NCBI RefSeq assembly: GCF_001044395.1
Contig: NZ_JANU01000061.1
Span: 1-64,000, forward strand
Length of the DNA stretch: 64,000 nucleotides
Origin: Caenimonas sp. SL110
Lineage (GTDB): Bacteria; Pseudomonadota; Gammaproteobacteria; Burkholderiales; Burkholderiaceae_C
Reading direction: 5' to 3'
This document shows, one piece after another, positions 9,681 through 19,400 of this stretch. A program made the position numbers and the translations under genes. Under the pieces are notes generated by a model, which was given only the letters and a program-made list of their open reading frames with translations, searched no databases and was not told the origin of the DNA. The stretch's first letter is position 1. Each line of letters opens with the position of its first letter.

Positions 9681-10868
9681 ATGGCACAACAACTGTTCAT
9701 TGCCGGGGGTGGCATCGGCGGCCTTGCCGCAGCGCTGGCCTGCGCCCGTGCAGGCTGGGAGCCGCTCGTGTTCGAGCAGGCCCATGAGCTGAGCGAAGTC
9801 GGCGCGGGCATACAGCTGGGCCCGAACGCGACCCGCCTGCTGCACGCGTGGGGCCTGGCCGATGCGCTGTCGAGCGTGGCATCTTTTCCGATGCGGCTCG
9901 ATGTTCGCAGTGCGTCATCCGGCGCGCAGCTGGCGTCCATGGATCTGGCGGGTTTCAGCGCCCGCTACGGCGCGCCGTATGCCGCGATTCACCGCGCCGA
10001 CCTGCAATCCATGCTGCTGCGGCAAGTCTCTGAATTGGGCGTGCAGCCCCAAACCGACATGCGAGTCACAGCTGCACACGACGGCGCCCATGCGGTCATG
10101 GCGAGCGTCAGGGGCATCGATGCGGTGGTGCGCAACATCGAGTGCGATGCATTGGTCGGCGCCGATGGACTCTGGAGCGCGGTACGCGGCGCGGTGAATG
10201 CCGACGGCCCGCCGCTTGCGACGGGCCATGTCGCCTGGCGCGCGCTTGCGGTGCAGTCGCAGCTGCCGGTGAAATTGCGGACTTCCGAGGTCAACGTGTG
10301 GCTGGGTCCGCGCCTGCACTTCGTGGCCTATCCCGTTCGGGGCGGCCAGATGCTCAATGCGGTGGCGATCGTGCATGGCCAGGGCAGCGGCGCGGCCAGC
10401 GACTGGGACCAGGCGGGCGCAGTGAGTGATTTGCACCGCGCGATGGGTTCGATGTGCGCGCCGCTCAATGAGCTGGTTCACGCGCTGGACAACTGGCGCC
10501 TTTGGACCTTGCATGACCGTGATCCCATGCGGGGGCCGCAGAGCATGGCGAAGGGGCGCATCGCGCTTGTGGGTGACGCTGCGCACCCGATGCGCCCTTA
10601 CCTCGCACAAGGCGCGGCCATGGCGATAGAAGATGCGGCGGAGTTGGGCCGCTGCCTGGCGATGGTGGAGGGCGCCGATATCGAAGTGCCGCTGGCGCTT
10701 GCGCGCTACGCGCTGAACCGGTGGGAGCGCGCGGCGCGCGTGCAGTCCAGGGCGCGCCGCAATGGCCGCATTTTTCATGCGACGGGTGTTGTGCGTTGGG
10801 GGCGCGATCTGTCGATGCGCCTCCTGGGCGAGCGGCTGCTCGACCAGCCGTGGCTCTACGCGGGGTAG
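9681..10868 (+). CDS. FAD-dependent aromatic monooxygenase (salicylate hydroxylase-like)
   Basis: This 395-residue protein is a class A flavoprotein monooxygenase of the kind that hydroxylates aromatic rings with NAD(P)H. It has the N-terminal FAD loop (IAGGGIGGLAAALA, residues ~7-20), the middle DG motif (ALVGADGLWSAVR) and the GD motif ALVGDAAHPMRPYLAQGAA near residue 300. Closest familiar relatives are salicylate and 6-hydroxynicotinate hydroxylases, but the substrate cannot be read from the sequence. It is 48 bases downstream of the BLUF-like pair and converges on kynA with a 15-base gap. The neighbouring kynurenine genes make an anthranilate- or kynurenine-type substrate a guess worth testing. 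Confidence 0.85.
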   Translation: MAQQLFIAGGGIGGLAAALACARAGWEPLVFEQAHELSEVGAGIQLGPNATRLLHAWGLADALSSVASFPMRLDVRSASSGAQLASMDLAGFSARYGAPYAAIHRADLQSMLLRQVSELGVQPQTDMRVTAAHDGAHAVMASVRGIDAVVRNIECDALVGADGLWSAVRGAVNADGPPLATGHVAWRALAVQSQLPVKLRTSEVNVWLGPRLHFVAYPVRGGQMLNAVAIVHGQGSGAASDWDQAGAVSDLHRAMGSMCAPLNELVHALDNWRLWTLHDRDPMRGPQSMAKGRIALVGDAAHPMRPYLAQGAAMAIEDAAELGRCLAMVEGADIEVPLALARYALNRWERAARVQSRARRNGRIFHATGVVRWGRDLSMRLLGERLLDQPWLYAG

Positions 10869-10883
10869 CCTTCGGCCGCGGGC

Positions 10884-11735
10884 CTACAGGCTGGTGCGCA
10901 GCCGCCAGATTTCGGGAAACAGCACCACGTCCAGCATCTTGCGCAGGTAGCTCACGCCGCCCGTGCCACCGGTGCCGCGCTTGAACCCGATGATGCGTTC
11001 CACCGTCGTGACATGGCGGAATCGCCACAGGCGAAACGCGTCTTCGAGGTCGGTGAGTTCTTCACCGAGCTGGTAGAGGTCCCAGTGGTGTTTCGGGTCG
11101 CGATAGACGACGAGCCAGGCCTGTTCGACTTCGTCATTAGCAACGTACGGCTGCGTCCAGTCGCGCTGCGTGTGCGAGGCGGGTACCGCAAGGCCGCGTG
11201 ATGACAACAGGCGCAGTGCTTCGTCGTACAGCGATGGCGACTCATGCGCCTGCTGTACCTGCGCCAGCAATTCGGGGCGATGCGCGTGCGGCTTGAGCAT
11301 CGCGGCATTCTTGTTGCCGAGCGCGAACTCGATGCATCGGTATTGCGCGCTCTGGAATCCGCTCGATGCGCCAAGATAAGGCCGGATCGCGCTGTACTCG
11401 GGCGGTGTCATGGTGGCCAGCACGTCCCAGGCATGCACCAGCTGCTCCATGATCCGCGAGACGCGCGCGAGCATCTTGAACGCCGAGCCGAGTTCGTCAC
11501 GCGCGACGGCCGACATGGCGGCCTTCAGTTCGTGCAGCATCAGCTTCATCCACAGCTCGCTCGTCTGGTGCTGGATGATGAAGAGCATCTCGTTGTGGTC
11601 GGGCGACAGGGGCTTTTGCGCCGAGAGAATCGCATCGAGCTGCAGGTAGTCGCCATAACTCATCGACTGGCTGAAGTCGAGTTGCGCGCCCTCCTGGTGG
11701 ACGATGGATTCTGGCGTGTCTGGTTTCGATTCCAT
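10884..11735 (-). CDS. kynA: Tryptophan 2,3-dioxygenase
   Basis: KynA is a heme enzyme that opens the indole ring of tryptophan to give N-formylkynurenine, the entry to the kynurenine route. The 283-residue protein carries conserved segments such as [29 protein letters not shown] and [14 protein letters not shown]. The ATG at 11735 is chosen because it lies 2 bases after the kynU stop codon; a 15-residue longer start would overlap kynU. It is the last gene of the kynB-kynU-kynA operon, so translation is probably coupled to kynU. Confidence 0.96.
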   Translation of the reverse strand: MESKPDTPESIVHQEGAQLDFSQSMSYGDYLQLDAILSAQKPLSPDHNEMLFIIQHQTSELWMKLMLHELKAAMSAVARDELGSAFKMLARVSRIMEQLVHAWDVLATMTPPEYSAIRPYLGASSGFQSAQYRCIEFALGNKNAAMLKPHAHRPELLAQVQQAHESPSLYDEALRLLSSRGLAVPASHTQRDWTQPYVANDEVEQAWLVVYRDPKHHWDLYQLGEELTDLEDAFRLWRFRHVTTVERIIGFKRGTGGTGGVSYLRKMLDVVLFPEIWRLRTSL

Positions 11736-11737
11736 GT

Positions 11738-13018
11738 TCAGGTCACCGCGTTGCGCTGGTTGAATTCGGGACGCTCCCATTCGCGCTCGACCAGCACCTG
11801 TCGCAGGTGCTCGACAGCGTGCCAGGTGTCTTCATAGCCGATGTACAGCGGCGTGAATCCGAAACGCAGGATGTCGCCCTTGATGCCGCTGGCCGTATCG
11901 GCCGCGCGGTAGTCGCCGATCACGCCGCGCGCGATGAGCGCCTGCACGATGGCGAATGCGCCGTCCTCGCGCGAGATGCAGACCTGCGAGCCGCGATGGG
12001 CGTGGTCCCGCGGCGTGACCAGCGACAGACCGTGGCCCGCGCAACGCTCTTCGACGAGCTTGATGAACAGGTCGGTGAGGGCGAGCGATTTGGTGCGCAG
12101 CGCTGCCATGCCGCCCATGGGTTCGGCAGCCAGCAGCGTGTCCAGGCCGCAATCGAGCGCCGTCATGCTCAGGATGGGCTGCGTGCCGCAGAGGTAGCGC
12201 GAGATGCCTGATGCAGGCCTGTAACCCGGCGTGAATTCGAATGGCGCAGCATGGCCCCACCAGCCCGAAAGCGGCTGCTCGAAACTGTCCACATGGCGTG
12301 GATGCACCCACGCAAACGCCGGCGCGCCAGGTCCGCCATTGAGGTATTTGTAGCCGCAACCGATCGCGAAATCGGCGTCCGCTTCATGCAGGTCGACGGG
12401 AACCGCGCCTGCGCTGTGCGCAAGGTCCCACACCGTGAGAATGCCGGCGGCATGTGCTGCCGATGTGATCGCTTTCATGTCGTGCATCGCGCCGGTGCGG
12501 TAGTTCACATGCGTGAGCATGAGCACCGCCACATCGCTTTGCAATGCGCTTGAGATCTCATCGGCGTCCACCAGGCGCAGCGTGAGTCCGCGCTCCTTGC
12601 AAAGTCCCTGCGCGATGTAGAGGTCGGTGGGGAAGTTGGTGCGTTCGCTCACCACGACCTTGCGTGAGCCGTCCCTGGCGGCCGCGATGGCGAGCGCCGC
12701 ATGCAGCACCTTGTAGAGATTGACGGAGGTGCTGTCGGTGGCGACCACTTCTTCCGGTTGGGCGCCGACGATTCGTGCGATCTTGTCGCCGGCTCGCTGC
12801 GGCAGCGTGAACCATCCTGCCGAGTTCCAGGAGCGGATCAAGCCCTGGCCCCATTCTTCGGTCACGGCTTTTGCCACGCGCGCGGGCGTCGCGGCGGGCA
12901 TCACGCCCAGCGAGTTGCCATCGAGGTAGATCAGGCCCTGGTCAATCGTGAACAGGCTGCGCAAGGATCGCAGCGGGTCTTGCGCATCGAGTGCGCGGCA
13001 GTCATGCAGTGTGGTCAT
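11738..13018 (-). CDS. kynU: Kynureninase
   Basis: Kynureninase is a PLP enzyme that cleaves kynurenine to anthranilate and alanine. The 426-residue protein begins [16 protein letters not shown] and has [12 protein letters not shown], the PLP-lysine segment [14 protein letters not shown] (near residue 223) and the C-terminal [17 protein letters not shown]. The frame is open much further upstream, but the added sequence overlaps kynB and is not kynureninase. The chosen ATG overlaps the kynB stop codon (ATGA). It is the middle gene of the operon. Confidence 0.96.
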   Translation of the reverse strand: MTTLHDCRALDAQDPLRSLRSLFTIDQGLIYLDGNSLGVMPAATPARVAKAVTEEWGQGLIRSWNSAGWFTLPQRAGDKIARIVGAQPEEVVATDSTSVNLYKVLHAALAIAAARDGSRKVVVSERTNFPTDLYIAQGLCKERGLTLRLVDADEISSALQSDVAVLMLTHVNYRTGAMHDMKAITSAAHAAGILTVWDLAHSAGAVPVDLHEADADFAIGCGYKYLNGGPGAPAFAWVHPRHVDSFEQPLSGWWGHAAPFEFTPGYRPASGISRYLCGTQPILSMTALDCGLDTLLAAEPMGGMAALRTKSLALTDLFIKLVEERCAGHGLSLVTPRDHAHRGSQVCISREDGAFAIVQALIARGVIGDYRAADTASGIKGDILRFGFTPLYIGYEDTWHAVEHLRQVLVEREWERPEFNQRNAVT

Positions 13019-13641
13019 AGTTCGCGCAGCACGGCTCGCACTGGCGAGGCGTCCGCAGTCATGAGTTTGAGGGGAAGGGCGATGAGTTCGTAGTCGCCCT
13101 CGGGTACGTCGTCGAGCACCAGGTTTTCCAGCACGCGCAGGCCCAGGCGGCGGATGACCTGGTGACTTTCGAGCGCCTTGCTGTCGGCCGGGTCGATGCT
13201 GGCGGTATCGATGCCGACGAGTTTCACGCCGCGCGCGGCCAGGGCTTCGATGGTGGAAGGCGCATACGCCGACAACTGCGAGTCCCAGTGCGTCACTGGC
13301 ATTTTTGCGTAGGTGCGCAGCAGTACGCGCGGTGGCAGGTCTTGTACCGCGTGCGCAATGTGAGCCCATTCAACCAGCGGACCGCAGCCGATGGCGTGAA
13401 TCACACGGCAAGGGCCGAGGTAAGCGGCGAGGTCTACTTCGCCGATAGCAGCGCCTTCGGGGTCGTAGTGCAGCGGCGCGTCAGCGTGCGCGCCGACATG
13501 GGGGGAGAGGTTGATGCGGCTGACGTTCACCGGGCAGCCCGGTGCAAGCGTTGCCGTCCACTCCTGCGAGTAGGGCGTGTCGCCGGGGAACACGGGCGAG
13601 GTGGCCGACACGGGCGGGGAAATATCCCAGAGGCGTTTCAT
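13015..13641 (-). CDS. kynB: Kynurenine formamidase
   Basis: KynB hydrolyses N-formylkynurenine to kynurenine and formate. The 208-residue protein starts [20 protein letters not shown] and carries the metal-binding motif of the cyclase/formamidase family, [12 protein letters not shown] (pattern HxGxHxDxPxH). The start was chosen by family length; a 44-residue longer frame has no family match. As the first gene of kynBUA it lies next to the operon's likely promoter, within the 94 bases separating it from the upstream FkbM-type gene. Together the three genes convert tryptophan to anthranilate. Confidence 0.94.
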   Translation of the reverse strand: MKRLWDISPPVSATSPVFPGDTPYSQEWTATLAPGCPVNVSRINLSPHVGAHADAPLHYDPEGAAIGEVDLAAYLGPCRVIHAIGCGPLVEWAHIAHAVQDLPPRVLLRTYAKMPVTHWDSQLSAYAPSTIEALAARGVKLVGIDTASIDPADSKALESHQVIRRLGLRVLENLVLDDVPEGDYELIALPLKLMTADASPVRAVLREL

Positions 13642-13735
13642 GCCAAAAGTGTGCGCCGGGCCGCGCTTGCGTGGTGTCGGTTTATTCCAACGAAGCCCGA
13701 AATAGTTGAGGCTTAAAGCAAAAGGCGCGCAGGCC

Positions 13736-14563
13736 CTAGCGGACCGTGGCGAACTGCAGGTTGTTGTCGACAACCGTGACCTGCGCCAGGGTCGGGTCGT
13801 CCCTGTGGATCGCCAGCATGTTCATCCCCATCTGGAAGACCTTGTAGCCCATGGCCATCACCAGGGTCTCCAGCCCTGCCTTGTCGGACTTGATGACCTC
13901 CACCAGCAGGATGGGCCGGAGCTTGCGAAGCGTGTCGAGCGCGCCGTGCAGCACTTCGAGTTCCATGCCTTCCACATCGAGCTTGAAGAAGTCCAGGCGC
14001 TTGAATGGCAGCGAGTCGATGTTGACCATCGGCACGGTGGTGCCCGCGTCTGGCTGGTAGGAGATCTCTTGTCCGATGTACTCGGTGCCCGGTCGTTTCT
14101 TGAGTTCGAGGCTGCCGAAGCTGGCCGGCACGAACGGGTCGGCCCAGGGGATGGACAGCTCGCCCTGCGCCTTGCCCAGTGCCGCCATCCGGGCGTGTGC
14201 ATTGAGGCAGTTGTTGATCGCGATGTTGCCGGCCAGCGCATAGAACACGGGCTCTTGCGCCTCGAACGACATGACCTCGCCCCAGCCGAACATGTGCCGC
14301 GCCCATTCGATGGTGTGCACGCCGATGTTGGCGCCGCCATCGATGGCCATCACGCCATCGCCAAAGTGCTTGCGGCGGCTGTCCAGCAGCGCGAGCGCCA
14401 GGTTCACTTCGCCTTCGTCGAAGGCAGACTTGGTGAGGATCTGGAAGCCGACGCCGTAACCGGAGTTGGCGTCGATCATCCGGTAGTCGTTGCGATTGAC
14501 GATCATGCTGCCGTGGTTGCTGGCAGCCAGGACGAATGCGATTGGGCGCAGGGGATAGCTCAT
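13736..14563 (-). CDS. FkbM-family SAM-dependent methyltransferase
   Basis: The 275-residue protein has the FkbM methyltransferase core: the SAM-binding loop [18 protein letters not shown] (about residues 70-88), an acidic segment [14 protein letters not shown], and [16 protein letters not shown] with the following LLVEV. FkbM enzymes methylate small molecules or sugars, often in capsule or natural-product loci, but no such genes lie nearby. It begins 10 bases after the argF stop on the same strand, so it may be read from the argD-argF transcript. The acceptor substrate is unknown. Confidence 0.85.
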   Translation of the reverse strand: MSYPLRPIAFVLAASNHGSMIVNRNDYRMIDANSGYGVGFQILTKSAFDEGEVNLALALLDSRRKHFGDGVMAIDGGANIGVHTIEWARHMFGWGEVMSFEAQEPVFYALAGNIAINNCLNAHARMAALGKAQGELSIPWADPFVPASFGSLELKKRPGTEYIGQEISYQPDAGTTVPMVNIDSLPFKRLDFFKLDVEGMELEVLHGALDTLRKLRPILLVEVIKSDKAGLETLVMAMGYKVFQMGMNMLAIHRDDPTLAQVTVVDNNLQFATVR

Positions 14564-14573
14564 GGACCGCAGT

Positions 14574-15494
14574 CTAAACGCGGCCCAGCAGCAGGTACTC
14601 CATCAGCGCCTTCTGTGCGTGCATGCGGTTTTCGGCTTCTTCCCACACCACCGATTGCGGGCCGTCAATGACATCGGCCTCCACCTCCTCGCCGCGATGG
14701 GCGGGCAGGCAATGCATGAACAGCGCGTCAGGCCTGGCGACCGCCATCATCTCGGTGTCCACGCACCAGTCGACAAAGGCCTTGCGGCGCGCCTCGTTCT
14801 CGGCTTCATAGCCCATGCTGGTCCACACGTCGGTCGTGACGAGGTCGGCGCCGCGGCAGGCGTCCATCGGGTCGGCGAAGACCTTGTAGCTGTCGCTGCT
14901 GCGAAGCCCCGCGATGGCCTGGTCGACCTCGTAGCCGCTGGGTGTGCTCACGTGCACCTTGAAGCCCAGCAGCTCGGCTGCCTGCAGCCAGGTGTTGGCC
15001 ATGTTGTTGCCGTCGCCCACCCACGCCACCGTCTTGCCGGCGATGGAGCCGCGCTGCTCGATGTAGGTGAAGATGTCCGCCAGGATCTGGCACGGATGGA
15101 ATTCGTTGGTGAGGCCGTTGATCACCGGCACACGCGAATGCTCGGCAAACCGCACGATCTTGTCCTGCCCAAAGGTGCGGATCATCACCAGGTCCACCAT
15201 GCGGCTGATGACCTTGGCGCTGTCTTCGATCGGCTCGGCGCGGCCCAGCTGGCTGTCGCCGGTTGTCAGGTGCACGACGCTTCCGCCCAGCTGGTACATA
15301 CCTGCTTCAAAGCTCACACGCGTGCGAGTCGAGGCCTTCTCGAAGATCATCGCCAGCGTGCGGTCGGCCAGCGGGTGGTACTTTTCGTAGGCCTTGAACT
15401 TCTTCTTGATGATGGCCGCGCGCTCGAAAATCCACGCGTACTCATCGGCCGTGAGGTCGCTGAATTGCAGGTAGTGCTTGATGGAGGCGGTCAT
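14574..15494 (-). CDS. argF: Ornithine carbamoyltransferase
   Basis: This enzyme joins carbamoyl phosphate and ornithine to make citrulline in arginine synthesis. The 306-residue protein has the carbamoyl-phosphate loop FEKASTRTRVSFE (near residue 50) and the ornithine-site motif MHCLPAHRGEE near 262. Its length and motifs are those of the anabolic enzyme. The ATG overlaps the argD stop (ATGA), so the two are translationally coupled. Confidence 0.96.
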   Translation of the reverse strand: MTASIKHYLQFSDLTADEYAWIFERAAIIKKKFKAYEKYHPLADRTLAMIFEKASTRTRVSFEAGMYQLGGSVVHLTTGDSQLGRAEPIEDSAKVISRMVDLVMIRTFGQDKIVRFAEHSRVPVINGLTNEFHPCQILADIFTYIEQRGSIAGKTVAWVGDGNNMANTWLQAAELLGFKVHVSTPSGYEVDQAIAGLRSSDSYKVFADPMDACRGADLVTTDVWTSMGYEAENEARRKAFVDWCVDTEMMAVARPDALFMHCLPAHRGEEVEADVIDGPQSVVWEEAENRMHAQKALMEYLLLGRV

Positions 15495-16684
15495 TGCGCA
15501 AGAAACTCCCGCACCAGCGGCGCCAGTATCGACACCAGTTCATCGGCTTCGGCCTCGGTCATGATGAGCGGCGGCACCAGCCGGATCACGCTGTCTGCGG
15601 TGACGCTGATGAGCAGGCCCTTGTCGGCTGCCCGCTGCGTGAGCACGCCGCAGGGCGTTGCGAGCTCGATGCCGATCATCAGGCCCTGGCCGCGGATTTC
15701 GGTCACACCCTTCAGGCCGCCAATCTCGCGGGCCAGCGCGCCCTTGAGGTGAGCGCCGACGCGCGCCGCGTTTTCCATCAGCCCGTCTTCTTCCATGATG
15801 GTGATGGTCTCGATGCCCGCGCGCATCGCCAGCGGATTGCCACCGAAGGTCGTGCCGTGATTGCCCGGCTGAAAGATGTTGGCGGCCTTGGGGCCAGCCA
15901 CGACCGCACCGATGGGCACACCCGAACCCAGGCCCTTGGCCAGCGGCATGACATCAGGAACGATGCCGGCCCACTGGTGCGCAAACCATTTGCCGGTGCG
16001 GCCCATGCCGCACTGCACCTCGTCGATCATCAGCAGCCAGTCGCGGTCGTCGCACAGCTTGCGCACCTGCTGCAGATACTCGATGCGCATCGGGTTGACG
16101 CCGCCTTCGCCCTGGATGGTTTCGAAGAACACGGCCACCACGTTCTTGTTGCCTTCGGTCGCGGCCTTGAGTGCCTCGATGTCGTTGAGCGGCACCCGGA
16201 TGAATCCCTCGACCAGCGGCCCGAAGCCCTGCTGCACCTTGGTGTTGCCCGTGGCCGACAGCGTGGCGATGCTGCGCCCATGAAACGCCTTTTCGTAGAC
16301 AACGATTTCCGGACGCTCGATGCCCTTGTCATGGCCGAACTTGCGGGCGAGCTTGATGGCCGCCTCGTTCGCTTCCAGGCCGGTGCAGCAGAAAAACACG
16401 TTGGTCATGCCGGACAGTTCGACCAGCTTGGCGGCCAGCCTTTCCTGGTTGGGGACGTGGTAGTAGTTGCTGGAGTGGATGATCTTGGCGATCTGGTCCT
16501 GCAGGGCGGGCACCAGCTTGGGGTGGTTGTGCCCCAGGGTGTTGACGGCGATGCCGCCCAGCCCATCGAGGTAGGACTTGCCGTTCACATCCCAGACTCG
16601 CACGCCCTGGCCGTGCGACAGGGCGATCGGCACGCGGCCGTAGGTGTTCATGGTGTGGGGCGACGCTGCCTCGATGAATGCCAT
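15491..16684 (-). CDS. argD: Acetylornithine aminotransferase
   Basis: ArgD is a class III PLP aminotransferase that makes N-acetylornithine in arginine synthesis; many homologues also act in lysine synthesis. The 397-residue protein has NTLGHNHPKLVPALQDQ, the GxGRTGKWFAHQ segment, and the PLP lysine in MPLAKGLGSGVPIGA near residue 250. It is the first gene of argD-argF and is divergent from the DUF3579 gene. A perfect 8-bp inverted repeat lies 36 bases upstream of its start. Confidence 0.95.
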   Translation of the reverse strand: MAFIEAASPHTMNTYGRVPIALSHGQGVRVWDVNGKSYLDGLGGIAVNTLGHNHPKLVPALQDQIAKIIHSSNYYHVPNQERLAAKLVELSGMTNVFFCCTGLEANEAAIKLARKFGHDKGIERPEIVVYEKAFHGRSIATLSATGNTKVQQGFGPLVEGFIRVPLNDIEALKAATEGNKNVVAVFFETIQGEGGVNPMRIEYLQQVRKLCDDRDWLLMIDEVQCGMGRTGKWFAHQWAGIVPDVMPLAKGLGSGVPIGAVVAGPKAANIFQPGNHGTTFGGNPLAMRAGIETITIMEEDGLMENAARVGAHLKGALAREIGGLKGVTEIRGQGLMIGIELATPCGVLTQRAADKGLLISVTADSVIRLVPPLIMTEAEADELVSILAPLVREFLAQ

Positions 16685-16720
16685 CTGTGTTCTCCGGATT
16701 TCTCATATCCCAAAATGAAT

Positions 16721-16740
16721 CGGCTCAACGAATTGAGCCG
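16721..16740. repeat. Perfect 8-bp inverted repeat upstream of argD
   Basis: CGGCTCAA (16721-16728) and TTGAGCCG (16733-16740) flank a CGAA tetraloop. The element ends 36 bases upstream of the argD start codon, inside the divergent argD/DUF3579 promoter region. No T tract follows, so it is more likely a leader hairpin or operator than a terminator. No match to a classical ARG box is claimed. Confidence 0.5.
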
Positions 16741-16845
16741 CCCAGGTTCGATTTTAGGCACAGGGCTTGCTGCGAGTGGATGACAATTCCGCATCACAGC
16801 CATGCAGGCCGGGTTGTCCGCGGGCCCTTCAAGAGAAGTTCCAAG

Positions 16846-16863
16846 TCTTATATAAGATACAAT
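16846..16863 (+). promoter_or_regulatory. 12-bp palindrome with adjacent TACAAT -10-like box
   Basis: TCTTATATAAGA (16846-16857) is a perfect palindrome, and TACAAT (16858-16863) immediately follows it, 64 bases before the DUF3579 start. The arrangement looks like an operator abutting a -10 element. No convincing -35 was found at standard spacing. The regulator is unknown. Confidence 0.45.
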
Positions 16864-16927
16864 ACTTGTGCACTGCAGCAGAGGGCGATCCCCCGGCGCG
16901 GTCGCCACCCCCATCCGACCTTTACCC

Positions 16928-17248
16928 ATGGTTTCGAGCAGCGCCAAAGAAGTCTTCATCATGGGCCGTACCCTTGACGGCAAGACATTCCGACCCAGTG
17001 ACTGGGCCGAGCGTCTGGCCGGTGTGATGAGCTCGTTTCGCCCCGGCGGCGCGACGCCGGGCAGCCACCTGAGCTATTCCCCCTGGTGCATTCCCACATT
17101 GATTGGTGGCGTGAAGGCTGTGGTGGTCAACAGCGAACTGCGCAGCGTCGAACCCATGGCCTGGGACTTCGTGCTGAATTTCGCCAAGGACAACAATCTG
17201 GAAGTGAGCGAGGCCTGCCTGCTGCCGGACGTGCCACCGCGCCAATAG
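16928..17248 (+). CDS. DUF3579-family protein
   Basis: This 106-residue soluble protein matches the small Burkholderiales family DUF3579 by its characteristic middle: GRTLDGKTFRPSDWAERLAG, then SHLSYSPWCIPT and VKAVVVNSELR. The family has no known function and typically sits beside argD and rpsT, as here. ATG 16928 was chosen by family length; the frame stays open 20 codons further upstream into the promoter region. An intrinsic terminator follows at 17293-17318. Confidence 0.8.
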   Translation: MVSSSAKEVFIMGRTLDGKTFRPSDWAERLAGVMSSFRPGGATPGSHLSYSPWCIPTLIGGVKAVVVNSELRSVEPMAWDFVLNFAKDNNLEVSEACLLPDVPPRQ

Positions 17249-17250
17249 AT

Positions 17251-17277
17251 CCGTTCGCCCTGAGCTTGTCGAAGGGC
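17251..17277. repeat. REP-like dispersed element (single copy here)
   Basis: Directly after the DUF3579 stop codon lies CCGTTCGCCCTGAGCTTGTC followed by GAAGGGC. It contains GCCCT/AGGGC arms and a core (CTGAGCTTGTCGAAGG) that I recognise as a common short intergenic repeat in many proteobacterial genomes. I saw only one copy in this window. Its position between convergent genes and before a terminator is typical of REP-like elements. Confidence 0.4.
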
Positions 17278-17292
17278 TGGTGTCCAAACGCA

Positions 17293-17318
17293 AAAAAGCC
17301 GTCTTTCGACGGCTTTTT
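17293..17318. terminator. Bidirectional intrinsic terminator between DUF3579 gene and rpsT
   Basis: AAAAAGCCGTC (17293-17303) and GACGGCTTTTT (17308-17318) form an 11-bp stem with a TTTC loop. The stem's own A and T tracts give a U run on either strand, suiting the two convergent genes. Confidence 0.85.
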
Positions 17319-17394
17319 GCTTTGCTGGCAGCGCACCCGTTTCAAACGGCAGAGTCCTGATGAGTTCAGGACTCCGGGCTGTTTACCTGAGGCG

Positions 17395-17697
17395 TCAGGC
17401 GGCGGCGGTGACCAGGGCCTTGACCCGGGCCGAGAGGCGGCTCTTGTCGCGAGCTGCCTTGTTTTTGTGGAAGATCTGCTTGTCGGCGACGATGTCAACG
17501 ATGCTTTGCGCCTTGGCGAAAGCTTCGGTTGCCTTGGCCTTGTCACCAGAGGCGACGGCCTTTTCGACGTTCTTGACGGCAGTGCGGTATTTGGAACGCA
17601 GCGACGTGTTCGCTGCGTTGAGCTTCACGTCCTGGCGGGCGCGTTTACGGCCCGACGCGAGGCGGGGGTTCTTTTTCTTGGGTTTGGCTGATGCCAT
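17395..17697 (-). CDS. rpsT: 30S ribosomal protein S20
   Basis: S20 binds 16S rRNA early in 30S subunit assembly. The 100-residue protein is typically basic ([20 protein letters not shown]) with [16 protein letters not shown] and [18 protein letters not shown]. It is slightly longer than the E. coli protein (87), ending in a short Ala/Val tail. The ATG at 17697 is preceded by AAGGA at proper spacing. A perfect TATAAT lies 46 bases upstream of the start. It is divergent from murJ. Confidence 0.96.
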   Translation of the reverse strand: MASAKPKKKNPRLASGRKRARQDVKLNAANTSLRSKYRTAVKNVEKAVASGDKAKATEAFAKAQSIVDIVADKQIFHKNKAARDKSRLSARVKALVTAAA

Positions 17698-17742
17698 GAT
17701 GAGTTTCCTTGGTGTCTGAGGATGTTGCCAGCAAAGCCCACC

Positions 17743-17748
17743 ATTATA
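17743..17748 (-). promoter_or_regulatory. Candidate rpsT -10 box (TATAAT)
   Basis: The minus strand reads TATAAT exactly, 45 bases upstream of the rpsT start codon. The -35 region at 16-17 bases is weak (TTCCGA), as is common for ribosomal protein promoters with activator or UP help. It lies in the 88-base rpsT/murJ divergent gap. Confidence 0.55.
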
Positions 17749-17785
17749 GTCCGGCAGCTTAAACTCGGAAGTTGCCCGCAGTTCC

Positions 17786-19351
17786 ATGTCCCTTTTCAAA
17801 GCCGCTTCCACCGTCTCCGTCCTCACACTCGCCTCACGCGTGACGGGCCTCGTGCGCGACCTGCTCATGGCGGCGACCTTCGGTGCGAATGCGATGACCG
17901 ACGCATTCAACGTCGCTTTCCGCATCCCCAACCTGTTCCGGCGCCTGTTTGCCGAAGGGGCGTTCAGCCAGGCTTTCGTGCCCGCGCTGGCTCAATCCAA
18001 GGAAGTCGACGGCGACGAAGTCACCCGCAAGCTCATCGATAGCGTGGCGACCGTGCTGGCGTGGGTGCTGCTCCTGACCTGCGTCATCGGCGTAGCGGCG
18101 GCGCCGTTGCTGGTGCTGGCGCTGGCCAGCGGTTTCAAGCAAAGCCCCCAAAGCTTCGAAGCGGCGGTTTTCATGACCCGCTGGATGTTCCCCTACATCG
18201 GGTTCATGTCGCTGGTTGCACTGTCCGCCGGCATCCTCAACACGTGGAAAAAGTTCGCCGTGCCTGCGGTGACGCCGGTGCTGCTGAACCTGGCCATGAT
18301 CACGGCCGCCTGGCTGGGCGCCCCCTGGTTCAAGCGCATGGGCATCGAGCCGATCTACGCCATGGCCGCCGGTGTCATGGTGGGTGGTTTCCTGCAACTG
18401 GCCGTGCAGATCCCGGTGCTCAAGCGCCTGGGCCTGCTGCCGCGCATCGGCGTGGGCTGGAGCCGGCTGCGCGAAGCCTGGACCGACCCGGGCGTTCGAA
18501 AGGTCGCCGGCATGATGGCCCCGGCGCTGCTGGGCGTGGGCGTCGCCCAGATCTCGCTGATGATCAACACCCAGATCGCTTCCTGGCTCGGCCCCGGCAA
18601 CGTCACCTGGCTGGACTACGCCGGTCGGCTGATGGAGTTTCCAACCGCGATGCTGGGTGTGGCGCTGGGCGTGGTGCTGATGCCCCAACTGGCAGGCGCC
18701 AAGGCCGCAGACGATCCGCAGCGGTATTCGGCCATGCTCGATTGGGGGCTGCGGCTGGTCGTTCTGCTCGCAGTGCCAAGCTCGGTGGCGTTGCTCCTGT
18801 TCAACGTGCCCCTGATCGCGACCTTGTTTCACTACGGCGCATTCAAGGTCAGCGATGTGCAGCAGGTCGCGCTTGCGCTGGCGGGATACGGTGTGGGCCT
18901 GGTGGGCCTGGTCGCGATCAAGGTGCTCGCGCCCGGCTTCTATGCCAGCCAGGACATGCGCACCCCGGTGCGAATCGCGATCGTGGTGCTCGTCGTGACC
19001 CAGCTGCTCAACATCGCGCTTGTGCCCTGGTTGCGACACACGGGCCTGGCCCTGTCGATCAGCATCGGTGCCCTGATCAATGCGACCTGGCTGCTGGCCG
19101 GATTGAAAAAGCGTGGCAGCTACACGCCGTCGCCCGGCTGGGTCAGGTTTACCTTGCAGGTGCTGGGCGCAACCGCACTGCTTGGTGTGTTTCTCTGGTG
19201 GGGTTCGGGGGCCTTCGCATGGACAGGTGAGGGTGTCAATCGCTGGTACCGCGCTGGACTGATGGCGGCCATGCTTGCGGGTTCGGCGGTGATTTATTTC
19301 GTCGCGCTTTGGGTGACCGGCCTGAAGCTCAGGCAATTCATCACCCGATAA
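17786..19351 (+). CDS. murJ: Lipid II flippase MurJ (MviN family)
   Basis: MurJ moves lipid II across the inner membrane for peptidoglycan synthesis. The 521-residue protein is hydrophobic throughout, consistent with about 14 membrane helices. It begins with the family signature [20 protein letters not shown], followed by [22 protein letters not shown], and later has [16 protein letters not shown] and [14 protein letters not shown]. Length and start agree with the family. The SirB1-type gene follows 49 bases later on the same strand. Confidence 0.95.
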   Translation: MSLFKAASTVSVLTLASRVTGLVRDLLMAATFGANAMTDAFNVAFRIPNLFRRLFAEGAFSQAFVPALAQSKEVDGDEVTRKLIDSVATVLAWVLLLTCVIGVAAAPLLVLALASGFKQSPQSFEAAVFMTRWMFPYIGFMSLVALSAGILNTWKKFAVPAVTPVLLNLAMITAAWLGAPWFKRMGIEPIYAMAAGVMVGGFLQLAVQIPVLKRLGLLPRIGVGWSRLREAWTDPGVRKVAGMMAPALLGVGVAQISLMINTQIASWLGPGNVTWLDYAGRLMEFPTAMLGVALGVVLMPQLAGAKAADDPQRYSAMLDWGLRLVVLLAVPSSVALLLFNVPLIATLFHYGAFKVSDVQQVALALAGYGVGLVGLVAIKVLAPGFYASQDMRTPVRIAIVVLVVTQLLNIALVPWLRHTGLALSISIGALINATWLLAGLKKRGSYTPSPGWVRFTLQVLGATALLGVFLWWGSGAFAWTGEGVNRWYRAGLMAAMLAGSAVIYFVALWVTGLKLRQFITR

Positions 19352-19400
19352 GGGCAGCAACCTCGCTTGACGCGTGGTTGCCGGTCCATTACAAAGAAAC

